A stretch of 64,000 nt of DNA from Congregibacter variabilis (GTDB lineage Bacteria; Pseudomonadota; Gammaproteobacteria; Pseudomonadales; Halieaceae). A model generated the notes under the pieces. It saw only the letters and a program-made list of their open reading frames with translations, was not told the DNA's origin and made no database searches. Below, in pieces: positions 36,953-46,107 of the stretch (the stretch's first letter is position 1; each line of letters begins with the position of its first letter). The stretch spans positions 1,302,001 through 1,366,000 of the forward strand of contig NZ_CP136864.1 in assembly GCF_045689235.1 (NCBI RefSeq), given 5' to 3'. The translations under genes and the position numbers were made by a program.

Positions 36953-37130
36953 GGAATAGAGATACTTTATTTAGCCGGAATTAGATCACGAAGGGCCAGG
37001 GCGCCGAGGTGCACCATAGCCGCGGGGCGCAAGAATAGCAGTAAGCCCAGTACTGGTTAATAGCCCCACAACTATCATTGCTAGGCTCAAAAAGCCCTAT
37101 TGCGGTATTGTTTTGCAGCAACGGTCGATT

Positions 37131-38288
37131 TTAGGTGATGAACAGTTTCATAAGGTGTGCAATGAGCAAGCCCACATAATTGCCAAGCGCCGTGCCCAGT
37201 AGCCCGACGGCGATACCGGGCAGAATCAAATGTGGAGTTCCTCTGGCGCCCGCTATGGCCATCGCTGAGGATGCACCGCCAATGTTTGCCTGAGAGGCTA
37301 TGGCAATAATCTTTGTATCGATTTTTAGCATCATCCCGATACCAAAAATAATCACGCCGTGTATCAGCACAGTGCCCAGGGCAAAGTAGAAAATAGCGGG
37401 CCCAATTTCGATGATTCGCGCAATCACCGATACCGCACCGTTGGTGGCTAAAAACAGTAGTAAAAAATAATTACCCAGCACCAGGCTACCTGACAGTTTT
37501 TGAACAGCCGGAGTTTGTGCAAGGACTAAAGCTAAAGTGGTGAGCCAAATGATCTTGGGAATAACTGGTATGAAAGTGGCTATCACGCCGGACAACCAAA
37601 GACAGCCCATGACTGTCGCTGCAAGTACGGCCAGATCCCATAAGGTAAAGGGCGCCCCGGTGCTAATAAGGAGGTTGGAGGTATTGGAGTGGCTGGCGCC
37701 AGACTCGTCTCCAGAATCTAGCACAGGCTGTTCGGAGTCTGTTTTGCCAAAATAAGCGGGAATGGTGATGCAGATGATGAGCCAGATAGCCGTAACAATG
37801 ACATCTGCGGCAACACCCGCGGTAAAGTACTCACTGGAAGTGTCCAGCGCCTGACCTACCGCAGCAAAATTCACCCCACCGCCGATGTACGTTGCGGCGA
37901 ACTGTCCGGAGAGCTTCCAGGTGTCCGGGCCAATGGCATCCAACAAAACCAGCCCCATAAGCGCACCACCCAGTGCAGCACCAAAGGCGCCGAGCAAAAA
38001 TGCTTTGAGCATGGGCCCGCCCGCAGCCCTTATTGACCCCAAGTCCACCGTGAGAAGAAAGAGTGTGATGCCTGCCAAGACGCCGGGCCCACGAAAAAAA
38101 TCGTAAACGCTGGATGAACCAGGAATCAGTCCCAGGTTAGAGAACAGCATACCGATCAATATGCTGAGGGCTGCGGCTCCCAGCTTTTTGAAAACGCGCG
38201 TGTTGTTTTCCAGCCAAATTGCAGCGACCACCGTAAACACCAGCACAAGCGTGATCGTGGTAGTGCTTTCGGTTGGATCAAAAATCAC
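37131..38288 (-). CDS. DUF819 family membrane protein
   Basis: A 385-residue protein with ten or so transmembrane segments. AAIWLENNTRVFKKLGAAALSILIGMLFSNLGLIP, then LFLLTVDLGSI and GQFAATYIGGGVNFAAVGQAL are the hallmarks of DUF819 (YjcL-like), a transporter-like family related to keto-acid and sodium-dependent carriers but without a proven substrate. The ATG 38288 region has no strong ribosome-binding site. It is 81 bp downstream of the hydroxyacid dehydrogenase gene, so an oxo- or hydroxy-acid link is conceivable but unproven. Confidence 0.85.
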   Translation of the reverse strand: MIFDPTESTTTITLVLVFTVVAAIWLENNTRVFKKLGAAALSILIGMLFSNLGLIPGSSSVYDFFRGPGVLAGITLFLLTVDLGSIRAAGGPMLKAFLLGAFGAALGGALMGLVLLDAIGPDTWKLSGQFAATYIGGGVNFAAVGQALDTSSEYFTAGVAADVIVTAIWLIICITIPAYFGKTDSEQPVLDSGDESGASHSNTSNLLISTGAPFTLWDLAVLAATVMGCLWLSGVIATFIPVIPKIIWLTTLALVLAQTPAVQKLSGSLVLGNYFLLLFLATNGAVSVIARIIEIGPAIFYFALGTVLIHGVIIFGIGMMLKIDTKIIAIASQANIGGASSAMAIAGARGTPHLILPGIAVGLLGTALGNYVGLLIAHLMKLFIT

Positions 38289-38369
38289 GTCTGCATTCGC
38301 TTGGCATAGCGCTCCTGATGCATGCTGCTCTAAAGATCACTTGTTGTGCGAGTGTAACCTCACACAGCA

Positions 38370-39389
38370 TCATATGGCGTTTATCAAAGGCTCAGCCGCC
38401 AAAAACAACTTAAGATTTTCACAGAACAACTCTGTGATTAGCCTATTTTCATTATCCGTAGTGCTCGCCGAGTGCGGACTCACGATGACATTGGGCATAT
38501 CCCAAAAAGGACTGTCCTGGGGCAGCGGTTCAGTTTGAAAGACATCCAAACCCGCTCCCAGGAGATGGCCGCGCTCCAGGGCATCAATCAAGGCGGGCTC
38601 ATCCACTAAGGCACCTCTGCCAATATTGACCAAGACCGAGCCTTTGGGCATCAGGGCAAACTCTTTCTCACCCATCATGTTTTCTGACTCGTCGGTATGC
38701 GGCGCTATCAAGACCAGGTAATCAGCGCGCGGCAAGACGCTGTGCAGTGCATCGGGTGCATATAGCTGGTCTACATTGAGTTCTCTTGCGTCCAAACCCT
38801 CAATAGATCGTTTAACGCCGATGGTTTTCATTCGGAACTGCCTGGCCAGACGCGCCACTTCTTGCCCTACTTTCCCCAAACCAACCACCACCAGTGTTTT
38901 GTTGCTTAAGTCTGTGCCGGCATAGCGCTCCCAATGCCGACGTTTTTGATCCTCCAACAGGCTAAGAAGACCCTTATTAAAAATCGTCATCACCATGATG
39001 CAAAACTCGGCCAATGGCTGAGCGTGAATGCCCGCAGCATTAGTGAATACGGTGTGGGGCATCCGCTGGTCATAGCGGTTCTCTTCGATAAACCGCGCTA
39101 CGCCGGAGCTGGTGGTCTGCAGCCATTTAGCATTGCCGGCCAACTCGGGCAGATCATCGAGATGTGTCTGATCAAAGTCGAAGATGATGTCGGCATCGGC
39201 CAGTAACGCTTGCCACCTTGCCTCCTGTGCGGCAGATCGCGTGAACGCGAGCCCCTTGTGATCAGCGTTATACCGGGGTTTTGCAATGAGTGAGGGCTCG
39301 TAAACCACCTCAAGCCGAGTGTCCACCTGTCGAATCTGCTCAACAAACTCAGGCTCTAAGTAGCTGGTAATTAAGACTTTGACTGTCAT
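38370..39389 (-). CDS. D-isomer-specific 2-hydroxyacid dehydrogenase
   Basis: The 339-residue product has the NAD-binding GLGKVGQEVARLARQF, the catalytic Arg in NIGRGALVDE, a Glu in DVFQTEPLPQDSPFWDMPNV and the catalytic His in SPHSAST. These mark the D-2-hydroxyacid dehydrogenase family (reversible reduction of 2-oxo acids). FWDMPNVIVSPH is typical of glyoxylate/hydroxypyruvate reductase-like members. Cytoplasmic; substrate not assigned. It precedes the DUF819 gene on the same strand. Confidence 0.87.
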   Translation of the reverse strand: MTVKVLITSYLEPEFVEQIRQVDTRLEVVYEPSLIAKPRYNADHKGLAFTRSAAQEARWQALLADADIIFDFDQTHLDDLPELAGNAKWLQTTSSGVARFIEENRYDQRMPHTVFTNAAGIHAQPLAEFCIMVMTIFNKGLLSLLEDQKRRHWERYAGTDLSNKTLVVVGLGKVGQEVARLARQFRMKTIGVKRSIEGLDARELNVDQLYAPDALHSVLPRADYLVLIAPHTDESENMMGEKEFALMPKGSVLVNIGRGALVDEPALIDALERGHLLGAGLDVFQTEPLPQDSPFWDMPNVIVSPHSASTTDNENRLITELFCENLKLFLAAEPLINAI

Positions 39390-39600
39390 GGCTTGCTGCT
39401 CTGGGGTGAAATCTGCGTGATCGGCTCACGACGATAGCGGGGAAGTGAGCAGCAAGCAAAATTGAGTGCTGGCCCAGGCTACAGCGGCTGGCTCTTAGCT
39501 GAGGTAATCCCGATTACCGCACTTACACGCTGCTGTCGCTGCGCTCACCGCTAACAAGCTCTTTTCGCGCCATGGCAAATAGCGTACTCTTTTGCACCTC

Positions 39601-39888
39601 ATGAAACTCAGCATTCACAATTCACGTGCCTTTAAAGCTCTGCCAGCCCTTCTGCTGGCAGTGTTTCTTAGCGCGCAGATTGGACTGATAGGCCATCTTC
39701 ACGCCGATGACAGCAGTGTTGCTGACTGCTTACAGTGCCAGTTTGATAGTGGCCACGCGGTCACAACAAGCAACAAGGGACCAATCGCATACGCAACTGC
39801 GACCACTGGCCCGCGACAACCTCTCTTAGCGGTACCGGCCAGTGCCGTTTACACGCTAAAGGCTCGAGGACCACCTGCTCTCTCCTGA
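39601..39888 (+). CDS. Small exported CxxC protein upstream of a metal-type TonB receptor
   Basis: A 95-residue protein with a signal-peptide-like segment (ALPALLLAVFLSAQIGLIGHLHA), then DCLQCQF with a CxxC and several His (HLH, GH). Family not certain; small Cys/His proteins of the DUF2946 kind often precede metal-receptor genes. ATG 39601 is chosen over a TTG nine bases upstream. It ends 34 bp before the TonB-receptor gene on the same strand, so the two are almost certainly one unit, and metal binding or sensing is a reasonable guess. No Zur-like palindrome was seen upstream. Confidence 0.6.
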   Translation: MKLSIHNSRAFKALPALLLAVFLSAQIGLIGHLHADDSSVADCLQCQFDSGHAVTTSNKGPIAYATATTGPRQPLLAVPASAVYTLKARGPPALS

Positions 39889-39922
39889 AAGACACAACCC
39901 TTTCTATTTTCTGGAGAATGAC

Positions 39923-42025
39923 ATGAAACGCACTCTTATTGCGGCCCTCGTAGGCGCCGCTAGTCAGGCCATGGCGCAAGTACCCGAGTCACGTGTCGAG
40001 CATGTACTCGTCACTATGCCCATCCACAAAAAAGCAGCCGAAACCGCACTTCCGGTTACCGTAGTAACGGGCGAAGAACTTCGCCGACTTGCGGCAAGCA
40101 CTCTGGGCGAGACGCTCGGCGACAAGCCCGGCATATCCAACTCATCCTTTGGGCCCGGCGTAGGCCGCCCAGTGATTCGCGGTCAGGCTGGACCCCGGAC
40201 CATCAATCTTAACAATGGTATTGCAGCAGCCGATGTCTCGAGCCTCAGCCCCGATCACGCGGTGAGTATAGAAGCCATGCTCGCCGAGTCCATCGAGGTG
40301 CTGCGAGGCCCGGCAACCATGCTCTATGGCGGCGGCGCTATCGGCGGCGTCATCAACACCCGCGATAATCGCATCCCCACTGATCGCATCGACGGCATAC
40401 AAGGCGCCGTCGAGTACCGCTACGATGACGCACCAGAGATGAACACAGGCGTCCTCAAACTCGAAGGCGGCGCGGGCGACTTTGCGTTTCACGTCAGTGG
40501 CACTTTTAGAGACTTCGAGGACGTGAGCATCCCTGGCCTTGCAATCGATGAAGAAGCGGTCGAAATGCAGGAAGAACTCCTGGGCGGCGAACACGACGAG
40601 GACCACGAAGAAGAAGAGCTGGAAAACTCAGACGGCTTTATCGCTAACACTAATGGTGATTCCGATGTCTTCACCCTTGGCGGAAGCTACCACTTCGGCG
40701 AAAAGAACTATGTGGGCCTTGCCTATAACAGCTTTGAGACGAATTACGGCATACCCCCCGGTGCTCACGGTCACGAGGAGCATGAAGGTGAGGAGCACGA
40801 AGGCGAGGATCATGAGGAGGAGGAAGAAGAGGAAGAAATCATCCGCATCGACCTCAAGCAGGAGCGCTATGACACGCAGCTGCACCTTCATGATGTCGTG
40901 CCGGGGCTAATCGATACCGTACGGGGCTTTTTGACCTACACAGACTACGAGCACGTGGAACTCGAAGGCGCAGAGATCGGCACGCAGTTCAGCCGCGAAA
41001 CCTACGAAGGACGTCTGGAGCTCGTTCGCGAGGGCGATAACCACGGCGTACTGGGTCTGCAATGGCGAGCCGACGAATTTGAGGCGGTGGGCGAAGAGGC
41101 CTACGTGCCCAAAACCGACTCGTCAGAATGGGGTGTGTTTTACGTACAGGACTTTCATACCCAGGACTGGCAGTTCGAGGTAGGCGGCCGTGCTGAATAC
41201 GTAGAGCGCGATCCGGCAACGGGATTTGAAGAAGACTTCACCAGCTTCAGCTTGTCCGGTTCTGGCTTGTACAACATCAACTCTGATTGGAGCCTCGGGG
41301 CATCTCTGTCGCGAGCAGAACGTGCACCATCGACAGAGGAGCTCTTTTCGAATCTGAACAATTCGGCCGAAGAGTTCGTGACACACGCGGCAACCGGCAT
41401 TATTGAAGTCGGAGACCCCAATCTCGATACAGAAGTATCGCTTAACGCCGACCTGTCGTTGACCTATATGAGCGAGCGGGCGTTCGCTGAGATCACCTTC
41501 TTCTACAACACCTTCAATGACTATATTTTTCTGCTCAACACGGGCAGCGAAGTTGACGAAACACCGGTGTATGTCTACGAGCAAGACGACGCAAACTTTT
41601 ATGGTCTGGAAGTTGAGTCCAGCTTTGAGCTAGCCACTGTTGCCGGCGGCGCAGTCTCCCTCGGCGTCTTTGGTGACATGATCACGGGCGAGTTTGATTC
41701 TGCGGGCGACGTGCCGCGCTTACCCCCAATGCGCGTCGGAAGCGAGCTGTCCTGGCGCAGTGACTCCTTGGGAGTGTACCTAAAGGTCCTCAACGCAAGT
41801 GATCAGGACAACCCGGGTGATTTTGAGACGGAAACCGACGGCTACACTCGTTGGGATGCGGGTATCGACTACAGCATGCAGTTTGCGGGTAACACGGAAC
41901 TCTTTGCCTTTCTCAAGCTAAAGAACATTACAGATGAAGAGATTCGTCTGAGCACCTCGTTCCTGCGTAACTTTGCACCCCAGGCCGGCGAGAGCGTCGA
42001 AGCCGGTGTAAGACTGATGTTCTAG
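39923..42025 (+). CDS. TonB-dependent receptor, ZnuD-like, with His/Glu-rich loops
   Basis: A 700-residue outer-membrane receptor: a short signal peptide (LIAALVGAASQAMAQ), a plug (LPVTVVTGEELRRLAASTLGETLGDKPGI, RGPATMLYGGGAIGGVINTRDNRIP) and a barrel ending GVRLMF. Two extracellular-type loops are very rich in His, Glu and Asp, at about residues 216-236 (GEHDEDHEEEELE) and 283-308 (HEEHEGEEHEGEDHEEEEEE). Such loops are typical of ZnuD-type zinc receptors and bind divalent metal before transport. It follows the small CxxC protein gene. A terminator hairpin lies just after the stop. Confidence 0.88.
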   Translation: MKRTLIAALVGAASQAMAQVPESRVEHVLVTMPIHKKAAETALPVTVVTGEELRRLAASTLGETLGDKPGISNSSFGPGVGRPVIRGQAGPRTINLNNGIAAADVSSLSPDHAVSIEAMLAESIEVLRGPATMLYGGGAIGGVINTRDNRIPTDRIDGIQGAVEYRYDDAPEMNTGVLKLEGGAGDFAFHVSGTFRDFEDVSIPGLAIDEEAVEMQEELLGGEHDEDHEEEELENSDGFIANTNGDSDVFTLGGSYHFGEKNYVGLAYNSFETNYGIPPGAHGHEEHEGEEHEGEDHEEEEEEEEIIRIDLKQERYDTQLHLHDVVPGLIDTVRGFLTYTDYEHVELEGAEIGTQFSRETYEGRLELVREGDNHGVLGLQWRADEFEAVGEEAYVPKTDSSEWGVFYVQDFHTQDWQFEVGGRAEYVERDPATGFEEDFTSFSLSGSGLYNINSDWSLGASLSRAERAPSTEELFSNLNNSAEEFVTHAATGIIEVGDPNLDTEVSLNADLSLTYMSERAFAEITFFYNTFNDYIFLLNTGSEVDETPVYVYEQDDANFYGLEVESSFELATVAGGAVSLGVFGDMITGEFDSAGDVPRLPPMRVGSELSWRSDSLGVYLKVLNASDQDNPGDFETETDGYTRWDAGIDYSMQFAGNTELFAFLKLKNITDEEIRLSTSFLRNFAPQAGESVEAGVRLMF

Positions 42026-42032
42026 ACCTTAA

Positions 42033-42069
42033 AGGCAGGCCCTTTTTACATGACGAAAAGGGTCTGCCT
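42033..42069 (+). terminator. Terminator between the metal receptor and the DUF2130 gene
   Basis: A 14-bp stem (AGGCAGGCCCTTTT at 42033-42046; AAAAGGGTCTGCCT at 42056-42069, one G-T pair) with a nine-base loop starts 8 bp after the receptor stop and is followed by a T-rich stretch. A and T runs at the stem ends let it work for the convergent gene too. Confidence 0.75.
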
Positions 42070-42100
42070 CATTCTTTCGCTTTCTTTACTAAGCCCGTTC

Positions 42101-43519
42101 TTAGGCGTCATCTTCGCCACGGTCCTCATTGGCACCCCGTGATTCTTCAAACATGTTGGTCATCGTGGGATTACGCCGCGTAAGCTTCTTGATGGTGACA
42201 TCCTGCGCTTTATCGTTTGCCAGACGTAAGTTGCGATCGGTACCCAAAAGAGCCTCCTTGGTCTTTTGCAGATGATCGATGGACTTATCAATCTCATTAA
42301 TAGCTGTCTCAAACTTTCTTGATGCCAACTCGTAGTTCCTGCCAAAGGCGCTTTTGAATTTCTCAAGATCGTCTTCGAAGTTGGTGATATCGATATTTTG
42401 TGCCTTGACGATCGCAAGCTCTGTCTTGAACTCCAGAGCACCCATGGCCGCGTTTCTAAGTAGCGTGATGATGGGGATAAAAAACTGCGGGCGGATCACA
42501 TACATCTTGGGGTAACGGTGAGATACATCAACGATGCCGCTGTTATACAACTCGCTGTCCGGCTCAAGGAGTGAGACCAGAATCCCGTACTCGCAGCCCT
42601 TCTCGCTGCGATCCTTATCCAGCTCTTTGAGAAAATCCTCATTCTTTTTCTTAGTTGCCGTGCCGTCACTTTCGTTCTTCATCTCGAACATAACAGAGAC
42701 TATCTCGACGCCCGCTTCGTCGGAGTCCTTAAAAATATAGTCGCCCTTGCTGCCGGCACTCGCGTCATTGTCTTTTTCAAAATAGGCTCGCGGAAAAGCC
42801 GTAGCACGAATGCGGTTGAACTCGGTTTCGCAGTGCTGCTCCAGGGTCTCCCCCACCATCTTTGTCGACAGCCGTGCTTTCATATCGCGCAGACGCTCAA
42901 TAGCATCGTCGCGATCCTTGATCTGCGTTTCGTACTTGTCTTTCAGGGACTTTTCGGCCAATTCTTTCTCAAGCTGAGCTCGTCCAAGGTTGTTCTTCAG
43001 CTCATCGCGCTCTTTTTCAATAGAAGCCAGTGCATTGGTGATGGCAAGTTTTTGCTCGGTCTCGCTGGCACTAATTTTGGCTTTTAGCGCCTGAATCTCG
43101 GCGTCCTTTTTGCCTGCAGCTGCCTGCAGCTCTGCCAGACGCTTGGCTTCAGAAAGCTCGGACGCCGCCTCTTGCTCGCGCTTAACCTTTTCCAGTTCAT
43201 TACGGGCTGCATCGCGCTCTTTCTCTACACCACTAAGGGCCTCTGTGACCGCGAGCTTTCGCGCAACCTCCCCAGCATCAAGCAATGCCTTTAAGTCCTG
43301 TATCTCGGCGTCCTTGGCGGCAGCGACCTTTTGCATCTCGCCGCCCACCTGGCTCTTGGCAAGCTCAATAGCGCTCAGTTTTTCTTTCTCAGCAAGCTCA
43401 AGACGTTCGTGCAGCTGACTTTCGAACTCGCTGTCACGCACCTGCTTGAGAATATCGGCATAGCCGGCCTCATCGATCTTGAAGGCTTTTGAGCAGTGGG
43501 GACACACAACTTCATTCAT
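42101..43519 (-). CDS. DUF2130 coiled-coil protein
   Basis: A 472-residue cytoplasmic protein. It opens with a zinc-ribbon-like VVCPHCSKAFKIDEAGYADIL (single CxxC). A long coiled coil of about 200 residues holds two similar repeats (KLAVTEALSGVEKERDAARNEL and KLAITNALASIEKERDELKNNL). The C-terminal DUF2130 domain follows (METLEQHCETEFN-like segment, PRAYFEKDNDASAGSKGDYIFKD, VMFEMKNESD). The conserved D.IF and E-x-K residues suggest a nuclease-like fold, but no activity is known. ATG 43519 starts at the family's usual N-terminus. Confidence 0.85.
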   Translation of the reverse strand: MNEVVCPHCSKAFKIDEAGYADILKQVRDSEFESQLHERLELAEKEKLSAIELAKSQVGGEMQKVAAAKDAEIQDLKALLDAGEVARKLAVTEALSGVEKERDAARNELEKVKREQEAASELSEAKRLAELQAAAGKKDAEIQALKAKISASETEQKLAITNALASIEKERDELKNNLGRAQLEKELAEKSLKDKYETQIKDRDDAIERLRDMKARLSTKMVGETLEQHCETEFNRIRATAFPRAYFEKDNDASAGSKGDYIFKDSDEAGVEIVSVMFEMKNESDGTATKKKNEDFLKELDKDRSEKGCEYGILVSLLEPDSELYNSGIVDVSHRYPKMYVIRPQFFIPIITLLRNAAMGALEFKTELAIVKAQNIDITNFEDDLEKFKSAFGRNYELASRKFETAINEIDKSIDHLQKTKEALLGTDRNLRLANDKAQDVTIKKLTRRNPTMTNMFEESRGANEDRGEDDA

Positions 43520-43586
43520 ATAGGAATCTCTTTCCTTTGAGCATGAAGCAAGCAGTTTAGGCAACCGATTGCTAAGGGCGAGCGCC

Positions 43587-43621
43587 TAGTATAGAGATTC
43601 GAAGCGTTTTGGTCGGATATC
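43587..43621 (-). repeat. 35-bp promoter-like element, copy 1
   Basis: This element and one at 47491-47525 match at 26 of 35 positions; both lie 70-110 bp upstream of a minus-strand gene start. On the minus strand both contain CTCTATACTA, including a TATACT -10-like hexamer, preceded at 17 bases by CCRACC instead of a sigma-70 -35 box. Here it faces the DUF2130 gene. A shared promoter or operator is inferred. Confidence 0.45.
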
Positions 43622-43725
43622 AATGCCTAAGAACGATAAAGCTGATTCAAAAACCCTGGCCGGGAGGCAGCAGGCATCACTCCTGACTGACTTTTCCCGC
43701 GGCTTGTTGCTACCGCGAAAATTCG

Positions 43726-44901
43726 TTAGATACTGAGATCAAGTAAGTTGTAGTCGCGGATTCCAGCTTTGGCTGCAGCATCCCATGAGAACGTTTCACC
43801 CGACTTAACAAATGGCTTGTATTCATAGGGCTCCTCATCAGGATACTGACGCCGGCGTGCATCAATGGCGTAACCGATCACCCGGGAACGCTCCTTGATG
43901 ACGTTTTTGTCATACACAGCCGCAGGACTATGAATACCCGCGCCCATAACATCGAGAACAGATGAGCGACGGTGGAAACCAAAGTTGATGGTCAGCCGCG
44001 GCTCATAACCGGAGTTTGCAAAAGAACCGTGCACCAGTTGACGGTTGCAGATCACGACGTCACCCGGTTCGCACACGATGGGCACAGCCTCCCTTAATCT
44101 CTCGCTGCCGGACTCTTTAACCATGGCCTTGATGTCCAGCCTGCCCACTTTGTGGGTGCCAGGCACAACCCAGACACCGTTGACCGGCGTGCTTCCATAA
44201 ACCTGTGCCATAAAGTTGAAGCCATGGATGCCTTCGTCAAAGTGCGGGTTATCCCAGTGCGTGTCACCGTCCTGGTGCCAGGAAACCGCCGCCCCCATAC
44301 CCGCATCTTTGATAAACAGAACCTCGTTAAAAGGGGCGAAGTCTTCGCCGTTCACCTCAGCGGCAACACGGAGCAATTGCGGGTGGCCATAAACGCGAAG
44401 CGCAGCTTCAGAAAACTGCAGGGACCCCAGAAGAATAAAAGGAGCATCCTGGGGGGCATCTGCTGCGGCTTTCAATTCTTTAAGTTTGACTTGATGACGA
44501 CCATTGGCCAGGTCGGTGCCACCCAGTGGGTCGCTGAGCGGCTTACTCCACATCAATCCGGGTCCCTCGCAATCCGAGCCTAACGCAGGACGACCTTGGG
44601 CATCGACCGTGGATCCCGGATGCGTTGGAAAACGCGAGCGCATCTCGGCAAGATCTTCATGAATATCAGACATCTCCTGTGAATCGAGAACGCCTTCAAA
44701 GATGTAGAACCCGTATTGAGAATAGGCGCTAAGGATATCCGGATGCAGGCTGCCGTCTTCTAGGAATCGAATCGGCCCGCGATTGCGCAGTGCATACGCA
44801 CGATGCTGCCCTTCAAACATGTATGCCTTAACGGCGTCGGCGTCGTCGCCGTAATGCGCTGCACAGGCCTCTATCGACTTACTGTAATCAGGCTGAATCA
44901 T
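43726..44901 (-). CDS. Phytanoyl-CoA dioxygenase (PhyH) family Fe(II)/2-oxoglutarate oxygenase
   Basis: A 391-residue cytoplasmic oxygenase with YGFYIFEGVLDSQEMSDIHEDL at the start of the fold, the iron motif WHQDGDTHWDNP (H-x-D) and the distal His in VHGSFANSGYEPRLTINFGFHRR, where the following Arg binds 2-oxoglutarate. PhyH proteins hydroxylate acyl-CoAs, secondary metabolites or small organic acids; the substrate cannot be deduced. It lies 88 bp downstream of a second 2-oxoglutarate oxygenase gene, both divergent from a LysR regulator gene. Confidence 0.87.
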   Translation of the reverse strand: MIQPDYSKSIEACAAHYGDDADAVKAYMFEGQHRAYALRNRGPIRFLEDGSLHPDILSAYSQYGFYIFEGVLDSQEMSDIHEDLAEMRSRFPTHPGSTVDAQGRPALGSDCEGPGLMWSKPLSDPLGGTDLANGRHQVKLKELKAAADAPQDAPFILLGSLQFSEAALRVYGHPQLLRVAAEVNGEDFAPFNEVLFIKDAGMGAAVSWHQDGDTHWDNPHFDEGIHGFNFMAQVYGSTPVNGVWVVPGTHKVGRLDIKAMVKESGSERLREAVPIVCEPGDVVICNRQLVHGSFANSGYEPRLTINFGFHRRSSVLDVMGAGIHSPAAVYDKNVIKERSRVIGYAIDARRRQYPDEEPYEYKPFVKSGETFSWDAAAKAGIRDYNLLDLSI

Positions 44902-44989
44902 AGTGGTTACGCTCTTTTTGTTATTAAATTGAGGGCCGCCGCGGTATTACAACGACAGACATTTGCGTGGTGGAATATTGACCTTATGT

Positions 44990-45871
44990 TCAAACGTTGA
45001 TTGCCGCCTCTGACACTGGATCGCCGGCGATACGCGAATGCAGCATCACCCGGGGCTCCGAATAGTCCCAGGGACACGCCCGGTGCATGAGGCAGCGGTT
45101 GTCCCAAACCACTACATCCCCTTGCGACCAGCGATGTTGATAGCAGCGTCGATCATCAGTGACAGACAAGTCGATCAGTTCGTTCAGCAGATCTGCGGAG
45201 TCTTCCTCGGACATCCCAGAAACCCCAAAGGCATGACGGCCAACGGCCAGGGTCTTCCGGCCGGTCTCCGGATGCACTTTCAGCAGTGGTCGGCGCGGTA
45301 TGTCAGCAACATTCAGTCCGTAGCCAACATATTCGCTATCACCGCTCTTGGTTTCCTCGCCAAGTTCTTTTTGGCTGCGTGCGAGGGAATGGCAAGCAGA
45401 CAGCGCTGTGAGTTTTTCCTGAGCTTGTGCATCGAGTGCATCCCACGCTGCTCGCATATCGGCAAAGGCGGTATCGCCCTGGGCTGCAGGAACAACCTTG
45501 GCACTGAAAACTGCACCCTTGGCCTGTAACGGCATATAGGTGTTGTCCTGATGCCAATGCATATTGCCACGAATAATTTTCATCATGTCGTCATCCGGCG
45601 CATCGCGGAGTCTCCCGTCGGGCAGCACATTGCTCAGCTCTACGGCTTCAAGACCTTCGACAAGTTCGCCAAAACGTCGGGCAAACGCCGTTTGCTCCGC
45701 ATCACTCAGGTGCTGGCCAGGAAAGATCAGCAACGCGTATTTGAGCCAGGACTGATACAGCTGATCAAAACAACTCTCATCGATTTGCGAGAGTCGAAGG
45801 TCTGTCACGACAGCACCGAAGGTTTTATTGGGCAGCGGACGGACAGAGAACGAGGCCGAGTGATTAATCAT
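44990..45871 (-). CDS. TauD/TfdA family Fe(II)/2-oxoglutarate dioxygenase
   Basis: A 293-residue protein of the TauD group: FGAVVTDLRLSQIDE, LLIFPGQHLSDAEQTAFARRFGEL, iron ligands in MHWHQDNTYM (H-x-D), the distal His in VVWDNRCLMHRACPWDYSEPRVMLHSRIAG and the 2-oxoglutarate Arg after it. Family members oxidise taurine, 2,4-D, alkylsulfates or similar. Sequence alone does not show which. It is the first gene after the divergent LysR promoter region and probably forms an operon with the PhyH gene. Confidence 0.88.
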   Translation of the reverse strand: MINHSASFSVRPLPNKTFGAVVTDLRLSQIDESCFDQLYQSWLKYALLIFPGQHLSDAEQTAFARRFGELVEGLEAVELSNVLPDGRLRDAPDDDMMKIIRGNMHWHQDNTYMPLQAKGAVFSAKVVPAAQGDTAFADMRAAWDALDAQAQEKLTALSACHSLARSQKELGEETKSGDSEYVGYGLNVADIPRRPLLKVHPETGRKTLAVGRHAFGVSGMSEEDSADLLNELIDLSVTDDRRCYQHRWSQGDVVVWDNRCLMHRACPWDYSEPRVMLHSRIAGDPVSEAAINV

Positions 45872-45986
45872 CGTTAATCAAATCCCTTTTTTATTGTTTG
45901 ACCTGCAGATACAACACTATCGATTGTCCATGCTTTGAAAACACTACGTTAACGAAGCTTTACAATTCACGCTAATTTTATTTATT

Positions 45987-46016
45987 TTGTTAATCGATAC
46001 ATTTTAAAAATAGTAT
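45987..46016 (+). promoter_or_regulatory. Putative promoter of the LysR-type regulator gene
   Basis: TTGTTA (45987-45992), an 18-bp spacer and TAGTAT (46011-46016) form a plausible sigma-70 promoter 92 bp before the regulator start. The divergent spacer also holds a CGTTAACG palindrome near 45949 and two ATCGAT sites, where the LysR protein could bind. Confidence 0.45.
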
Positions 46017-46107
46017 GGCCTGGCGGCCGACCGTGATCTTGCCGCTTCAAAAAGGCAATTTCATCAACTACGCCCCTGTCAGGCCGAATGGCGTCGCGGA
46101 GTGTTTA

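Noticed and set aside
39389..39601. Possible Zur-type zinc operator before the metal-receptor pair
   Set aside because: No palindrome resembling the gammaproteobacterial Zur box was seen.
40785..40845. Short GAG/CAC-rich repeat, considered as a tandem-repeat locus
   Set aside because: It codes for the acidic/His loop of the metal receptor in frame and is explained by the protein, not by repeat expansion.
45038..45529. A 163-codon plus-strand frame inside the TauD-like gene
   Set aside because: It is antisense to a gene with all family motifs and shows no family signature or ribosome-binding site.
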